A stretch of 37,449 nt of DNA. Source: Streptomyces muensis (lineage in GTDB: Bacteria; Actinomycetota; Actinomycetes; Streptomycetales; Streptomycetaceae). A model generated the notes under the pieces. That model searched no databases. It saw only the letters and a program-made list of their open reading frames with translations, and was not told where the DNA came from. The stretch lies in NCBI RefSeq assembly GCF_021474425.1, contig NZ_JAKEIP010000061.1, positions 1 to 37,449 on the forward strand, read 5' to 3'. Positions 23,566 to 30,787 of the stretch are shown one piece after another; the stretch's first letter is position 1, and each line of letters opens with the position of its first letter. A program made the position numbers and the translations under genes.

Positions 23566-24171
23566 ATGGAGAGAACCGAACCGCCCGGACAGCACGACAT
23601 ACCGCCGCCGCCCGCCGTACCGCCACGGGCGGCGACCGCGGTCGACCTGAGGGTCGGCAAGCGGCTGCTGTGGGTCGACGGGGCCGCGTACCCGCTGGAG
23701 AACGTCACGCGCGTGTACACGTACACGCTGACGCCCCGGCGCAAGGAAGCCACCCTGCTGTTCCTCAAGCGCGTGGGAATCACCCTGTCGGTGGCGTTCG
23801 CCCTGACGATCCTCGGCGGTCTCACGAGCATCGCCAACGAGGGCGCGGGCGGCACGATCCTCACGTTCGTCTGGCTGGGTGCGCTGGCCGCGCTGATCTT
23901 CAGCATCGTCGATCTGGTGGGCGTCCTCGCGGCGCCCTCGCAGTACGTGCTGGCCGTGGAGACGTCCGGCCCGTCCATCGCCATGGTCACCAGCGCCGAC
24001 CCGCGCCAACTGGACCAGCTCGTCGGCTCGATCGTGCACGCGATCGAGAACCCCGAGGTGGAGTTCCAGGTCAGGGTGGACCGGCTCATGGTCAATCCCC
24101 GTAACTACTACTTCGGGGACAACGTCAACATGTACGGCGGTACGGGCAACGTGGGGGTGGCGCACGCGTGA
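23566..24171 (+). CDS. DUF6232-like membrane protein with C-terminal YYFGD/GG/NVG motif
   Basis: A 201-residue protein. A Pro-rich N-terminus is followed by a small soluble segment (VGKRLLWVDGAAYPLENVTR), two membrane helices (about 64-87 and 97-120), a soluble region (QYVLAVETSGPSIAMVTSAD, then LDQLVGSIVHAIENPEVEFQ) and a glycine-rich end (180-198, NYYFGDNVNMYGGTGNVGV). The body resembles DUF6232 proteins, whose function is unknown. The terminal motif is repeated almost exactly at the start of the next protein (NYYFGDSVTMHGGRNNVGI). ATG 23566 follows AGGGGG. The stop overlaps the next start by four bases. The shared motif suggests that the two products contact each other or co-assemble; this is inference. 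Confidence 0.72.
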   Translation: MERTEPPGQHDIPPPPAVPPRAATAVDLRVGKRLLWVDGAAYPLENVTRVYTYTLTPRRKEATLLFLKRVGITLSVAFALTILGGLTSIANEGAGGTILTFVWLGALAALIFSIVDLVGVLAAPSQYVLAVETSGPSIAMVTSADPRQLDQLVGSIVHAIENPEVEFQVRVDRLMVNPRNYYFGDNVNMYGGTGNVGVAHA

Positions 24172-24236
24172 GCGGCGACAACTACTACTTCGGCGACAGC
24201 GTGACCATGCACGGCGGCCGGAACAACGTGGGCATC
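24103..24236 (+). repeat. coding direct repeat across the junction of the two motif genes
   Basis: About 57 bases from 24103 recur from 24180 (77-base period) with roughly 44 matches. The first copy encodes the end of the DUF6232-like protein and the second the beginning of the next protein. The protein motif is better conserved than the DNA, which points to selection on the peptide rather than a recent duplication. Confidence 0.7.
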
Positions 24237-24527
24237 GACAAGAGGCAGACGGTGTCCGACGAGGCGTCGGCCGCGTCCGCCGAGATGCTGTCGGCGGTGC
24301 GGGAACTGCTGCGACTGGTCGAGGAGCTGCGCACCCAGGTCCCGGCCGCCAGCGCCCGGACCATCGAGGACGCCGTGCCGGCCATCAGCCCCGACACCGA
24401 GGCGGAACCCCAGGACCGGCATCGCGCCCTGATGGCCGTCGCGGGCATCGCGGCGACGGTGGGCGCGGTGGGGCAGCCGGTGCTGGAAGCGGTCAACAGG
24501 GTCCTCGGGCTGCTCGGCGGTCAGTAG
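24168..24527 (+). CDS. small protein with N-terminal YYFGD/GG/NVG motif
   Basis: A 119-residue protein starting at GTG 24168, overlapping the upstream stop by four bases. Residues 5-23 are the glycine-rich motif shared with the upstream protein. Residues about 30-60 form a charged helix with regular leucines (SAVRELLRLVEELRTQV), a likely coiled coil. After an acidic, Pro-containing linker comes a hydrophobic segment (about 87-118, LMAVAGIAATVGAVG, then QPVLEAVNRVLGLLGG) that could sit in or on the membrane. No catalytic domain is visible. The layout (assembly motif, coiled coil, membrane-active end) resembles small effector-like proteins, but no family is recognised with certainty. Confidence 0.68.
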   Translation: MSGDNYYFGDSVTMHGGRNNVGIDKRQTVSDEASAASAEMLSAVRELLRLVEELRTQVPAASARTIEDAVPAISPDTEAEPQDRHRALMAVAGIAATVGAVGQPVLEAVNRVLGLLGGQ

Positions 24528-24586
24528 AACCGCTCGCACCCCTTTCCGCCGTTGCCCCCGCCCTCCCCTCACTGGAGAGTGAGGGC

Positions 24587-25036
24587 ATGGATCGGACAGA
24601 GGCACACCGGTGGCTCGGCACGGCCCTCGCGGAGGCCCGGGCCGGGCTCGCCGAGGGCGGCATCCCGATCGGCGCCGCGCTGTACGGGGCCGACGGGACG
24701 CCGCTGGGGCGCGGCCGCAACCGGCGCGTCCAGGACGGTGACCCGTCTCTGCACGCGGAGACGGCGGCGTTCCGGGCGGCGGGACGACGGCGGTCGTATC
24801 GCGGTACGACCATGGTGACCACGCTCTCGCCCTGCTGGTACTGCTCGGGACTGGTCCGGCAGTTCGGCATCTCCCGGGTGGTGATCGGCGAGGCGGTCAC
24901 CTTCCACGGCGGGCACGACTGGCTGGCCGAGCACGGTGTGGAGATCGTGCTCCTCGACGATCCCGACTGCGTGGAGCTGATGCGCGACTTCATCAAGCAC
25001 CACCCCGACCTGTGGAACGAGGACATCGGTGAGTGA
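24587..25036 (+). CDS. cytidine/deoxycytidylate deaminase-fold enzyme, yeast cytosine deaminase type
   Basis: A 149-residue zinc deaminase. The zinc site is HAE (His56, Glu58) with PCWYC (Cys83, Cys86). The overall sequence follows yeast cytosine deaminase Fcy1: GGIPIGAAL, LGRGRNRRVQ, TTLSPCWYCSG, ISRVVIGEAVTFHGG and the closing WNEDIGE (WFEDIGE in yeast). Cytosine, or a related pyrimidine base, is therefore the likeliest substrate, giving uracil. This differs from the larger CodA amidohydrolase of E. coli. ATG 24587 follows a purine-rich GTGAGGGC. The 3' end overlaps the next gene's start by eight bases, so the oxygenase is translationally coupled. Confidence 0.85.
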   Translation: MDRTEAHRWLGTALAEARAGLAEGGIPIGAALYGADGTPLGRGRNRRVQDGDPSLHAETAAFRAAGRRRSYRGTTMVTTLSPCWYCSGLVRQFGISRVVIGEAVTFHGGHDWLAEHGVEIVLLDDPDCVELMRDFIKHHPDLWNEDIGE

Positions 25037-26015
25037 CCAGCCCGGCACCCGGCACGCCCCCCGCATCCCCACGATCGATCTGCGCCCCTGGCGCGACGGC
25101 GACACCGAGGCCCGCGGGGCCATCGCCCGCAGCGTCGACGAGGCGCTCCAGACCGCCGGGTTCCTCCTGGTCACCGGGCACGGCGTGGACCCTGCCCTGC
25201 GCGCCCGCATCCGCGCGGCGGCCCGTACCTTCTTCACGCTCCCCGTCGAGGTCAAGCAGGCGTACGAGGCGAAGGTCGGCGGCCGCGGCTGGCTCGGCCC
25301 CGGCGCGGAGGCCAACGGGTACGCGGAGGGCACCGAGACCCCACCCGACCTGAAGGAGTCGCTCACCTTCGCCACGCACGAACCCTTCGACGACCCGGTG
25401 ATCAACGCCGAGTGGTACGCGCCGAACGTCTGGCCCGCGGAGACGCCCGAACTGCGGCCGCTGTGCGAGGAGTACCTGGCGCGGATGGCCGAGCTGGAGA
25501 ACCAGCTGCTCTCCCTCCTCGGCGAGGCCCTCGGCCTCGAACCCGACTTCTTCTCACGGCACATGGACCATCCGACGTACGGCTTCAACATCAACTGGTA
25601 CCCGGGGACGGAGGTGATCGGCACCCCGGAGCCCGGCCAGTTCCGCATCGGTCCGCACACCGACTTCGGCACCGTGACGATCCTCGACCGGCAGGCGGGC
25701 AAGGGCGGGTTGCAGGTCTACACGGACGACGGCGGCTGGGAGGACGCGCCCTTCGACCCGGAGGCGTTCACCGTCAACATCGGGGATCTGATGGCCCGTT
25801 GGACCGGTGACCGCTGGCGGTCGGGACGGCACCGGGTGCTGCCGCCGCCCGCGGACGCGCCGGCCGAGGAGCTGATGTCCCTGGTCTACTTCGGCGAGTG
25901 CACGCCAGGCACGCTCGTTCGGTCGGTGCCGGCTCCGGTGGGGCGGGTGGCGTACGAGCCGGTCGACTCGCATGTGTATCTGCGGGAGAAGCTGGACTCG
26001 ATCATCGTCGACTGA
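25029..26015 (+). CDS. isopenicillin N synthase-like non-heme Fe(II) oxygenase
   Basis: A 328-residue DIOX_N plus 2OG-FeII_Oxy protein. The N-terminal domain (RIPTIDLRPWR, GFLLVTGHGVDP) precedes the double-stranded beta-helix core. The iron triad is His210 and Asp212 in GPHTDFGTV and His268 in SGRHRVLPP. The usual R-x-S that binds 2-oxoglutarate's far carboxylate reads ELMSLVYFGE, placing Leu282 where Arg is expected; the enzyme may use a different residue or, like isopenicillin N synthase or ACC oxidase, need no 2-oxoglutarate (although those keep the Arg). GTG 25029 lies inside the deaminase gene (8-base overlap). The substrate is unknown; coupling to a cytosine deaminase hints at a nucleobase-related compound. 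Confidence 0.82.
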   Translation: MSDQPGTRHAPRIPTIDLRPWRDGDTEARGAIARSVDEALQTAGFLLVTGHGVDPALRARIRAAARTFFTLPVEVKQAYEAKVGGRGWLGPGAEANGYAEGTETPPDLKESLTFATHEPFDDPVINAEWYAPNVWPAETPELRPLCEEYLARMAELENQLLSLLGEALGLEPDFFSRHMDHPTYGFNINWYPGTEVIGTPEPGQFRIGPHTDFGTVTILDRQAGKGGLQVYTDDGGWEDAPFDPEAFTVNIGDLMARWTGDRWRSGRHRVLPPPADAPAEELMSLVYFGECTPGTLVRSVPAPVGRVAYEPVDSHVYLREKLDSIIVD

Positions 26016-26036
26016 CGGCGGTCATCCGCACCGGCG

Positions 26037-26441
26037 TCACCGGCCGTCTTCGAGTACGTCGATCAGCTTCTCGAAGCGTGCCCGCCACCGTGGCTCCGAC
26101 TCCGCCCCGCCCTGGAACTCATGGGTGAAGCGCAGGACGCTGCCCTCGTCCCCGTCCCGCTCCAGATGGAACCGGATCCGGCCGCCGGGCTCCACGGCGT
26201 ACTCGGCGACCCGCTCCACGTCCCACGCGGTGATCGACCCCGACCCGATGTCACGCAGCGTGACAGCGCCGCCGAGCCTGGGTTCCAGTACGTCGGCGGT
26301 CGTGAACCAGGACTCCAGCCCCTCGGGTGTGGTCAGCGCGGGCCAGACCGTCTCCATGGCCCGGGGAAGCCGCACCAGGAAGTGCAGGATGTGCGTGTTT
26401 CCGTGGGTCTGGCTGATGCCCTGTTCCACCGAACCGGTCAT
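26037..26441 (-). CDS. SRPBCC/AHSA1-domain protein
   Basis: A 134-residue START-like protein: HILHFLVRLPRAMETVWPAL at the start, TTPEGLESWFTTADVLEPRL, then strand segments GGRIRFHLERDGDEGSVLRF and the C-terminal helix ending FEKLIDVLEDG. The pattern (charged entry strand, TPEGLxxWF, long last helix) is that of the AHSA1 (Activator of Hsp90 ATPase-like) family, which in bacteria binds small hydrophobic ligands; the specific role is unknown. ATG 26441 has a poor ribosome binding site. It converges on the oxygenase gene with 21 bases between them. Confidence 0.78.
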   Translation of the reverse strand: MTGSVEQGISQTHGNTHILHFLVRLPRAMETVWPALTTPEGLESWFTTADVLEPRLGGAVTLRDIGSGSITAWDVERVAEYAVEPGGRIRFHLERDGDEGSVLRFTHEFQGGAESEPRWRARFEKLIDVLEDGR

Positions 26442-26497
26442 GACACCAGCCTGACCCCGTCGGGCGCGAAACGCACCCCGCTCCGGCGCCCGGGTGC

Positions 26498-27607
26498 TCA
26501 CACTCCGGCGTAGGAGTGCTTGCCGGAGACGAAGATGTTGACGCCGTAGTAGTTGAAGAGCCAGCAGCCGAAGGCGATCAGGGCCAGGTAGGCGGCCTTG
26601 CGGCCCTTCCAGCCGGCCGTGGCGCGGGCGTGCAGGTAGCAGGCGTAGGCGACCCAGGTGATGAAGGACCAGGTCTCCTTGGGGTCCCAGCCCCAGTAGC
26701 GGCCCCAGGCGTCACCGGCCCAGATCGCGCCCGCGATGATCGTGAACGTCCACAGCGGGAAGACGGCGGCGTTGACGCGGTAGGAGAACTTGTCCAGGGA
26801 CGCCGAGGCGGGCAGCCGGTCGAGTACGGAGTTCGCGAAACGGCCCGGTGTGCCGCCGTTTGCCAGCTTGTTCTCGTAGCTGTCCTTGAAGAGGTACAGC
26901 AGGGTCGAGACCGCGCCGACGTAGAACACCGCGCCGCAGAAGATCGCGGTCGAGACGTGGATGTACAGCCAGTACGAGTGAAGGGCGGGAACCAACTGGT
27001 CGCTCGCGGTGTACAAGACAGTGACGGCGAGGCCGAGATCGAGGAGGACCGTGGTGATCAGGAACAGCCCCAGCCAGCGCACGTTCTTCTTCAGCGCCAG
27101 CAGCGAGAGGTACACACCGACGGCGACCGTGGAGAAGGTGATGTTGAACTCGTACATGTTGCCCCACGGCGCCCGCTCCACCGACAGAGCCCGCGTGAGC
27201 ACACCACCGAACTCGACCAGGAAGGCGAGGACGGTGAGGGAGATGGCGATACGCCCGTAGAGGTCGCCCTGCGCGTCCCCGCCGTGCGCCCCGGGCCCGT
27301 CCGGCACGTCCCGCTGACCGGCCGCGGCCCGCACGACGACCTTCGGCCGCTCCAGTACGGCGGTGGAGCCGCCCTTCTTCACGGTGACGGCGGGCGCGGC
27401 GGCCTTTCCGGCCTTGGCGGTCTTCACCGGAGTGAGGGCGGCGGCGGTACGGCCGACCTTGCTGCGGCTGCCGAGGAGCCATTCGGCGATGTACGCGAAG
27501 AAGGCCAGGGTGTAGACGGCCATCGACGAGTAGATCAGCGTGTTGCTGATGTTCGCGAGGTTTTCGTTGGTGGCGGCGGCCAACTCGGTCGCGGCGGCGA
27601 GAGTCAC
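26498..27607 (-). CDS. ccsB: cytochrome c biogenesis protein CcsB (CcsA/ResC family)
   Basis: A 369-residue membrane protein of the system II (Ccs/Res) cytochrome c maturation complex, which exports heme and joins it to apocytochrome c outside the membrane. The hallmark tryptophan-rich loop is present (GDAWGRYWGWDPKETWSFIT), flanked by membrane helices with the expected histidines (for example LHSYWLYIHVSTAIFCGAVF). Actinobacterial features are an N-terminal helix and a Lys/Ala-rich loop (about 50-105) before the conserved core. The GTG start at 27607 overlaps the resB stop by four bases. It is the last gene of the operon resA-ccdA-resB-ccsB. Confidence 0.93.
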   Translation of the reverse strand: MTLAAATELAAATNENLANISNTLIYSSMAVYTLAFFAYIAEWLLGSRSKVGRTAAALTPVKTAKAGKAAAPAVTVKKGGSTAVLERPKVVVRAAAGQRDVPDGPGAHGGDAQGDLYGRIAISLTVLAFLVEFGGVLTRALSVERAPWGNMYEFNITFSTVAVGVYLSLLALKKNVRWLGLFLITTVLLDLGLAVTVLYTASDQLVPALHSYWLYIHVSTAIFCGAVFYVGAVSTLLYLFKDSYENKLANGGTPGRFANSVLDRLPASASLDKFSYRVNAAVFPLWTFTIIAGAIWAGDAWGRYWGWDPKETWSFITWVAYACYLHARATAGWKGRKAAYLALIAFGCWLFNYYGVNIFVSGKHSYAGV

Positions 27608-29340
27608 TTGGTGTCAGCCCCTTCGGCGGGTGCGACTTGGGGGTCGGGGGAAGCTTCGGATTCTGCGGGGTCGTCGTCGGGGTCGGGTGCGCCCGGCGCC
27701 TGCTCGTACAGGATCCCGGCGAGGTCGCCGAGTTCCTCGGGCACCTTGGCGGACTCGCTGCGGCCGAGGCCGGCCATCTCGACGACCGTGACGCCGTCGC
27801 CGCCGGTGGTGGCCCGCACCCATACGCGGCGGCGCTGGATGAAGAGGGAGGCGGCGAGACCGAAGATCGCGGCGAGGGAACCGGCGAGCGCCCAGCCGCT
27901 GCCGGGCTGGCGGGCGACCTGGAAGCCGGCCCACTCCTTGATCTCCTTCTCGAAGGTGATCGAGCCGGCCCCGTTCGGGAGCTTCATGGTCTCGCCGGGC
28001 TTGAGGTTCTCCCGGACCTGGGCGCCCTTGGCGTCCTTGAAGCCCTTCAGGTTCTTCTTGTCCAGCTGGTACACGCTCTGCGGGATGCCCGCGTCCACCC
28101 CGAGGTCGCCGTGGTACGCCTCCAGGTTCAGCACCGGGTTCAGCAGGGCCGGGAACTGGGAGACGACCGCGGTGCCCGCGCCGCCGTACGACGGAAGGAA
28201 GAAGGCCTGGAAACCGAGCTGCTCCCGCTCGCCCTTTGCGTTGCGGTAGCCGTCCATGACCTTGATCGCGCCGGTGGAGGTGACATTGCCGTCGAGCGGA
28301 AGGAGAGGGACCGCGTCCTTGTAGACGATCTTTCCCTGGCCGTCGCGGATCGTGACGACGGGGGCGTAGCCGTGGCTGACGAGGTAGACCTTCGAGCCGC
28401 CGATCTCCAGCGGCTCGTTGACCTCGATGGTGGTCTTCTTCTCCTGGTCGGAGGAGCCCACGCTGTAGGTGATGTCCGCCTTGTAGACGCGCGGGGTGCC
28501 CCGGTTGGGGCCGGACGGCTCGTAGCTGCCGACGAAGTTCTTCAGGTTGAAGCTGAAGGGGTCCAGGTCGTCCTGGGTGAAGAGGCTGCCGGACTTGAAG
28601 TCGTCGTACTGGGTGAGGGTGTTGGAGAACCCGTCGCCCTCGACGATCAGCTTGTTGCCCTCGGACTTGAACAGCTGGCCCCAGGCGAAGGCGATCAGCA
28701 TCACGACCAGCGCGATATGGAAGGCGAGGTTGCCGACCTCGCGCAGATAGCCCTTCTCGGCGGCGACGGCGTCCCCTGCGAGATGGGCGCGGAAGCGGCG
28801 CTTCTTCAGCAGGGCGAGCGCGGCCTCGCGGACCTGCTCGGGCTCGGCGTCGGTGCGCCAGGTGGTGTAGGCGGGCAGCCGGGTCAGCCGCTTGGGGGCG
28901 CCCGGCGGCCGGCCGCGCAGCTGGCCGACGAACTGCCAGGTGCGCGGGACGATGCAGCCGATGAGGGAGACGAACAGCAGGATGTAGATCGCGGAGAACC
29001 ACACCGAGCTGTAGACGTGGAAGAGGCCGAGCTTGTCGTAGATCGGCGCGAGGGTCTCGTGCGCCTTGCGGAACTCGGCGACCTTCGTCTCGTCGATCCC
29101 GGTCTGCGGGATGAGCGAGCCGGGGATCGCGCCGAGGGACAGCAGCAGGAGCAGCAGCAGCGCGACCCGCATCGAGGTCAGCTGCCGCCAGAACCAGCGG
29201 GTCCAGCCGATGACGCCGAGGGACGGCAGGTTGGGGGTGTCCTCCGCGGGGGCGGTGGAGAGCTGGGAGCCCGCGGCGCCCAGGTCCTCGTCAGCGGCGG
29301 CCGACGTGGTGTCGGGCGTGCCGGTCTTCGTCTCGCTCAT
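27604..29340 (-). CDS. resB: cytochrome c biogenesis protein ResB (Ccs1)
   Basis: A 578-residue ResB/Ccs1 protein, partner of CcsB in the heme lyase complex. Membrane helices occur near the N-terminus (WTRWFWRQLTSMRVALLLLL), at SVWFSAIYILLFVSLIGCIV, at LAFHIALVVMLIAFAWGQLF and near the C-terminus (about residue 480). A large extracytoplasmic domain lies between the third and fourth helices, and a disordered acidic/Pro tail ends the protein. ATG 29340 is three bases after the ccdA stop. The N-terminal about 45 residues are low-complexity. Heme attachment depends on reduced CXXCH motifs, supplied by ResA and CcdA encoded just upstream. Confidence 0.93.
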   Translation of the reverse strand: MSETKTGTPDTTSAAADEDLGAAGSQLSTAPAEDTPNLPSLGVIGWTRWFWRQLTSMRVALLLLLLLSLGAIPGSLIPQTGIDETKVAEFRKAHETLAPIYDKLGLFHVYSSVWFSAIYILLFVSLIGCIVPRTWQFVGQLRGRPPGAPKRLTRLPAYTTWRTDAEPEQVREAALALLKKRRFRAHLAGDAVAAEKGYLREVGNLAFHIALVVMLIAFAWGQLFKSEGNKLIVEGDGFSNTLTQYDDFKSGSLFTQDDLDPFSFNLKNFVGSYEPSGPNRGTPRVYKADITYSVGSSDQEKKTTIEVNEPLEIGGSKVYLVSHGYAPVVTIRDGQGKIVYKDAVPLLPLDGNVTSTGAIKVMDGYRNAKGEREQLGFQAFFLPSYGGAGTAVVSQFPALLNPVLNLEAYHGDLGVDAGIPQSVYQLDKKNLKGFKDAKGAQVRENLKPGETMKLPNGAGSITFEKEIKEWAGFQVARQPGSGWALAGSLAAIFGLAASLFIQRRRVWVRATTGGDGVTVVEMAGLGRSESAKVPEELGDLAGILYEQAPGAPDPDDDPAESEASPDPQVAPAEGADTK

Positions 29341-29343
29341 CGA

Positions 29344-30117
29344 TCAGATCCCCACAGTGAAGCCGGTGGACCAGACCTGCATCTCCTGCACGATGCGGTC
29401 CCACGCGCCGGTCAGCAGCAGCACACCGGTCGCGATCATCATGGTGCCGCCGATGCGCATCACCCAGACGTAGTGGCGCTTGACCCAGGCGAAGGCGCCG
29501 AGGGCCTTGCGGAAGGCTACGGCAGCGAGCACGAAGGGGAGGCCGAGGCCCAGGCAGTAGGCGACGGTGAGTATGGCGCCGCGGCCGGCACTCGCCTCGT
29601 TGTAGGACAGCGCGATCACCGAGGTCAGCGTCGGGCCGAGGCAGGGCGTCCAGCCGATGCCGAACAGCGCGCCGAGGAGGGGGGCGCCGATCAGCCCGGT
29701 CACGGGTCGCTTGTGGAAGCGGAACTCGCGCTGGGTCATCCAGGGCATGAGGCCCATGAAGAAGACGCCCATGAGGATCATGAGCACGCCCAGCACCTTG
29801 GACAGGACGGCCTTGTGATCCTGGAGGGTGTCGCCGAAGTAGCCGAACAGGGCTCCGCTGGAGACGAACACCGCGGTGAAGCCGAGCACGAACAGGGAGG
29901 CGCCCGCGACCATTCGTCCGCGGCGGGCCTCGGCCAGATCGGTACCGGTGACTCCCGTGACGTAGGAGAGATAGCCGGGAACGAGCGGCAGGACGCAGGG
30001 GGAGAAGAAGGAGACGAGGCCGCCGAGCAGCGCGATGGGCAGGGCGAGCAGCAGAGCGCCGCTCAGCACCGTCTGGTTGGGGCCGGCGACCTCCGCGAGC
30101 ATGGTGACTGCGCTCAC
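29344..30117 (-). CDS. ccdA: thiol-disulfide electron transfer membrane protein CcdA
   Basis: A 257-residue DsbD-gamma/CcdA protein with about six membrane helices. The redox cysteines are Cys41 in SFFSPCVLPLVPGYLSYVTG and Cys159 in GIGWTPCLGPTLTS. It carries electrons from cytoplasmic thioredoxin across the membrane to ResA. GTG 30117 lies one base after the resA stop, so the genes are tightly coupled. Length and motifs are standard for the cytochrome c maturation branch of the family. Confidence 0.93.
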   Translation of the reverse strand: MSAVTMLAEVAGPNQTVLSGALLLALPIALLGGLVSFFSPCVLPLVPGYLSYVTGVTGTDLAEARRGRMVAGASLFVLGFTAVFVSSGALFGYFGDTLQDHKAVLSKVLGVLMILMGVFFMGLMPWMTQREFRFHKRPVTGLIGAPLLGALFGIGWTPCLGPTLTSVIALSYNEASAGRGAILTVAYCLGLGLPFVLAAVAFRKALGAFAWVKRHYVWVMRIGGTMMIATGVLLLTGAWDRIVQEMQVWSTGFTVGI

Positions 30118-30118
30118 G

Positions 30119-30721
30119 TCACTTCTCCGCGAGGACGGGCTTGAGCATGCTGCGCAGCGTCTCCTCGCTGAGCGGCGTCAGGGCACGCGCGGCGAGTCTG
30201 CCCTTGCGGTCGATGACGAGCGTGGAGGGGATCGCCTGCGGGTTGAGCGTGCCCTTCTTGAAGCGGAGCATCTGCTTGCCCGTGGGGTCGTACAGGCTCG
30301 GGTAGGTGATCCCGAACTCCTTCTCGAAGGCCTTGGCGACGGTGGTGTTGGTGTCGCGGGTGTTGATGCCGACGAACTCGACGCCCTGGCCCTTGACGTC
30401 GTCGTAGACGGTCTGGAAGTTCTTCGCCTCGGCGCGGCACGGCGGGCACCACGATCCCCATACGTTGATGACGAGGACCTTGCCCTTGGTGTCGGCGGTG
30501 GTCAGCTGCTTGCCGTCGATCGTCTCGCCGGAGAGGACCGGCGCGACCGCCCGCTTGTCCTGGGCGACCGTGTCGATGCCGTTGTCGCCGGGGACGAACC
30601 CGGTGTCACCGCCGCCGCCCGACGTGCCGCCGGAGCTGCACGCGGACAGGGTCAGCGCGGCCACGGCGGCGGCTGTGGTGAGCAGGGCGGTACGGCTACG
30701 GGCGCGACGGGCGGCACTCAT
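30119..30721 (-). CDS. resA: thioredoxin-like lipoprotein ResA (TlpA family)
   Basis: A 200-residue membrane-anchored thioredoxin. A lipoprotein signal ends at lipobox TLSAC (Cys28), followed by a Gly/Ser spacer and a TlpA/AhpC-TSA domain with the active site WCPPC (Cys92, Cys95) in VINVWGSWCPPCRAEAKNFQ. The cis-proline region is NPQAIPSTLVIDRKG. It reduces the heme-binding cysteines of apocytochrome c outside the membrane. It is the first gene of the four-gene system II operon; positions 30722-30787 separate it from the deacetylase-like gene. Confidence 0.92.
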   Translation of the reverse strand: MSAARRARSRTALLTTAAAVAALTLSACSSGGTSGGGGDTGFVPGDNGIDTVAQDKRAVAPVLSGETIDGKQLTTADTKGKVLVINVWGSWCPPCRAEAKNFQTVYDDVKGQGVEFVGINTRDTNTTVAKAFEKEFGITYPSLYDPTGKQMLRFKKGTLNPQAIPSTLVIDRKGRLAARALTPLSEETLRSMLKPVLAEK

Positions 30722-30787
30722 GTGAAAAGTTTCGCATGCCCGTTCCGGGGATCTTTGGCACCCCCCTCCCGGACGTGGACCCGCATT

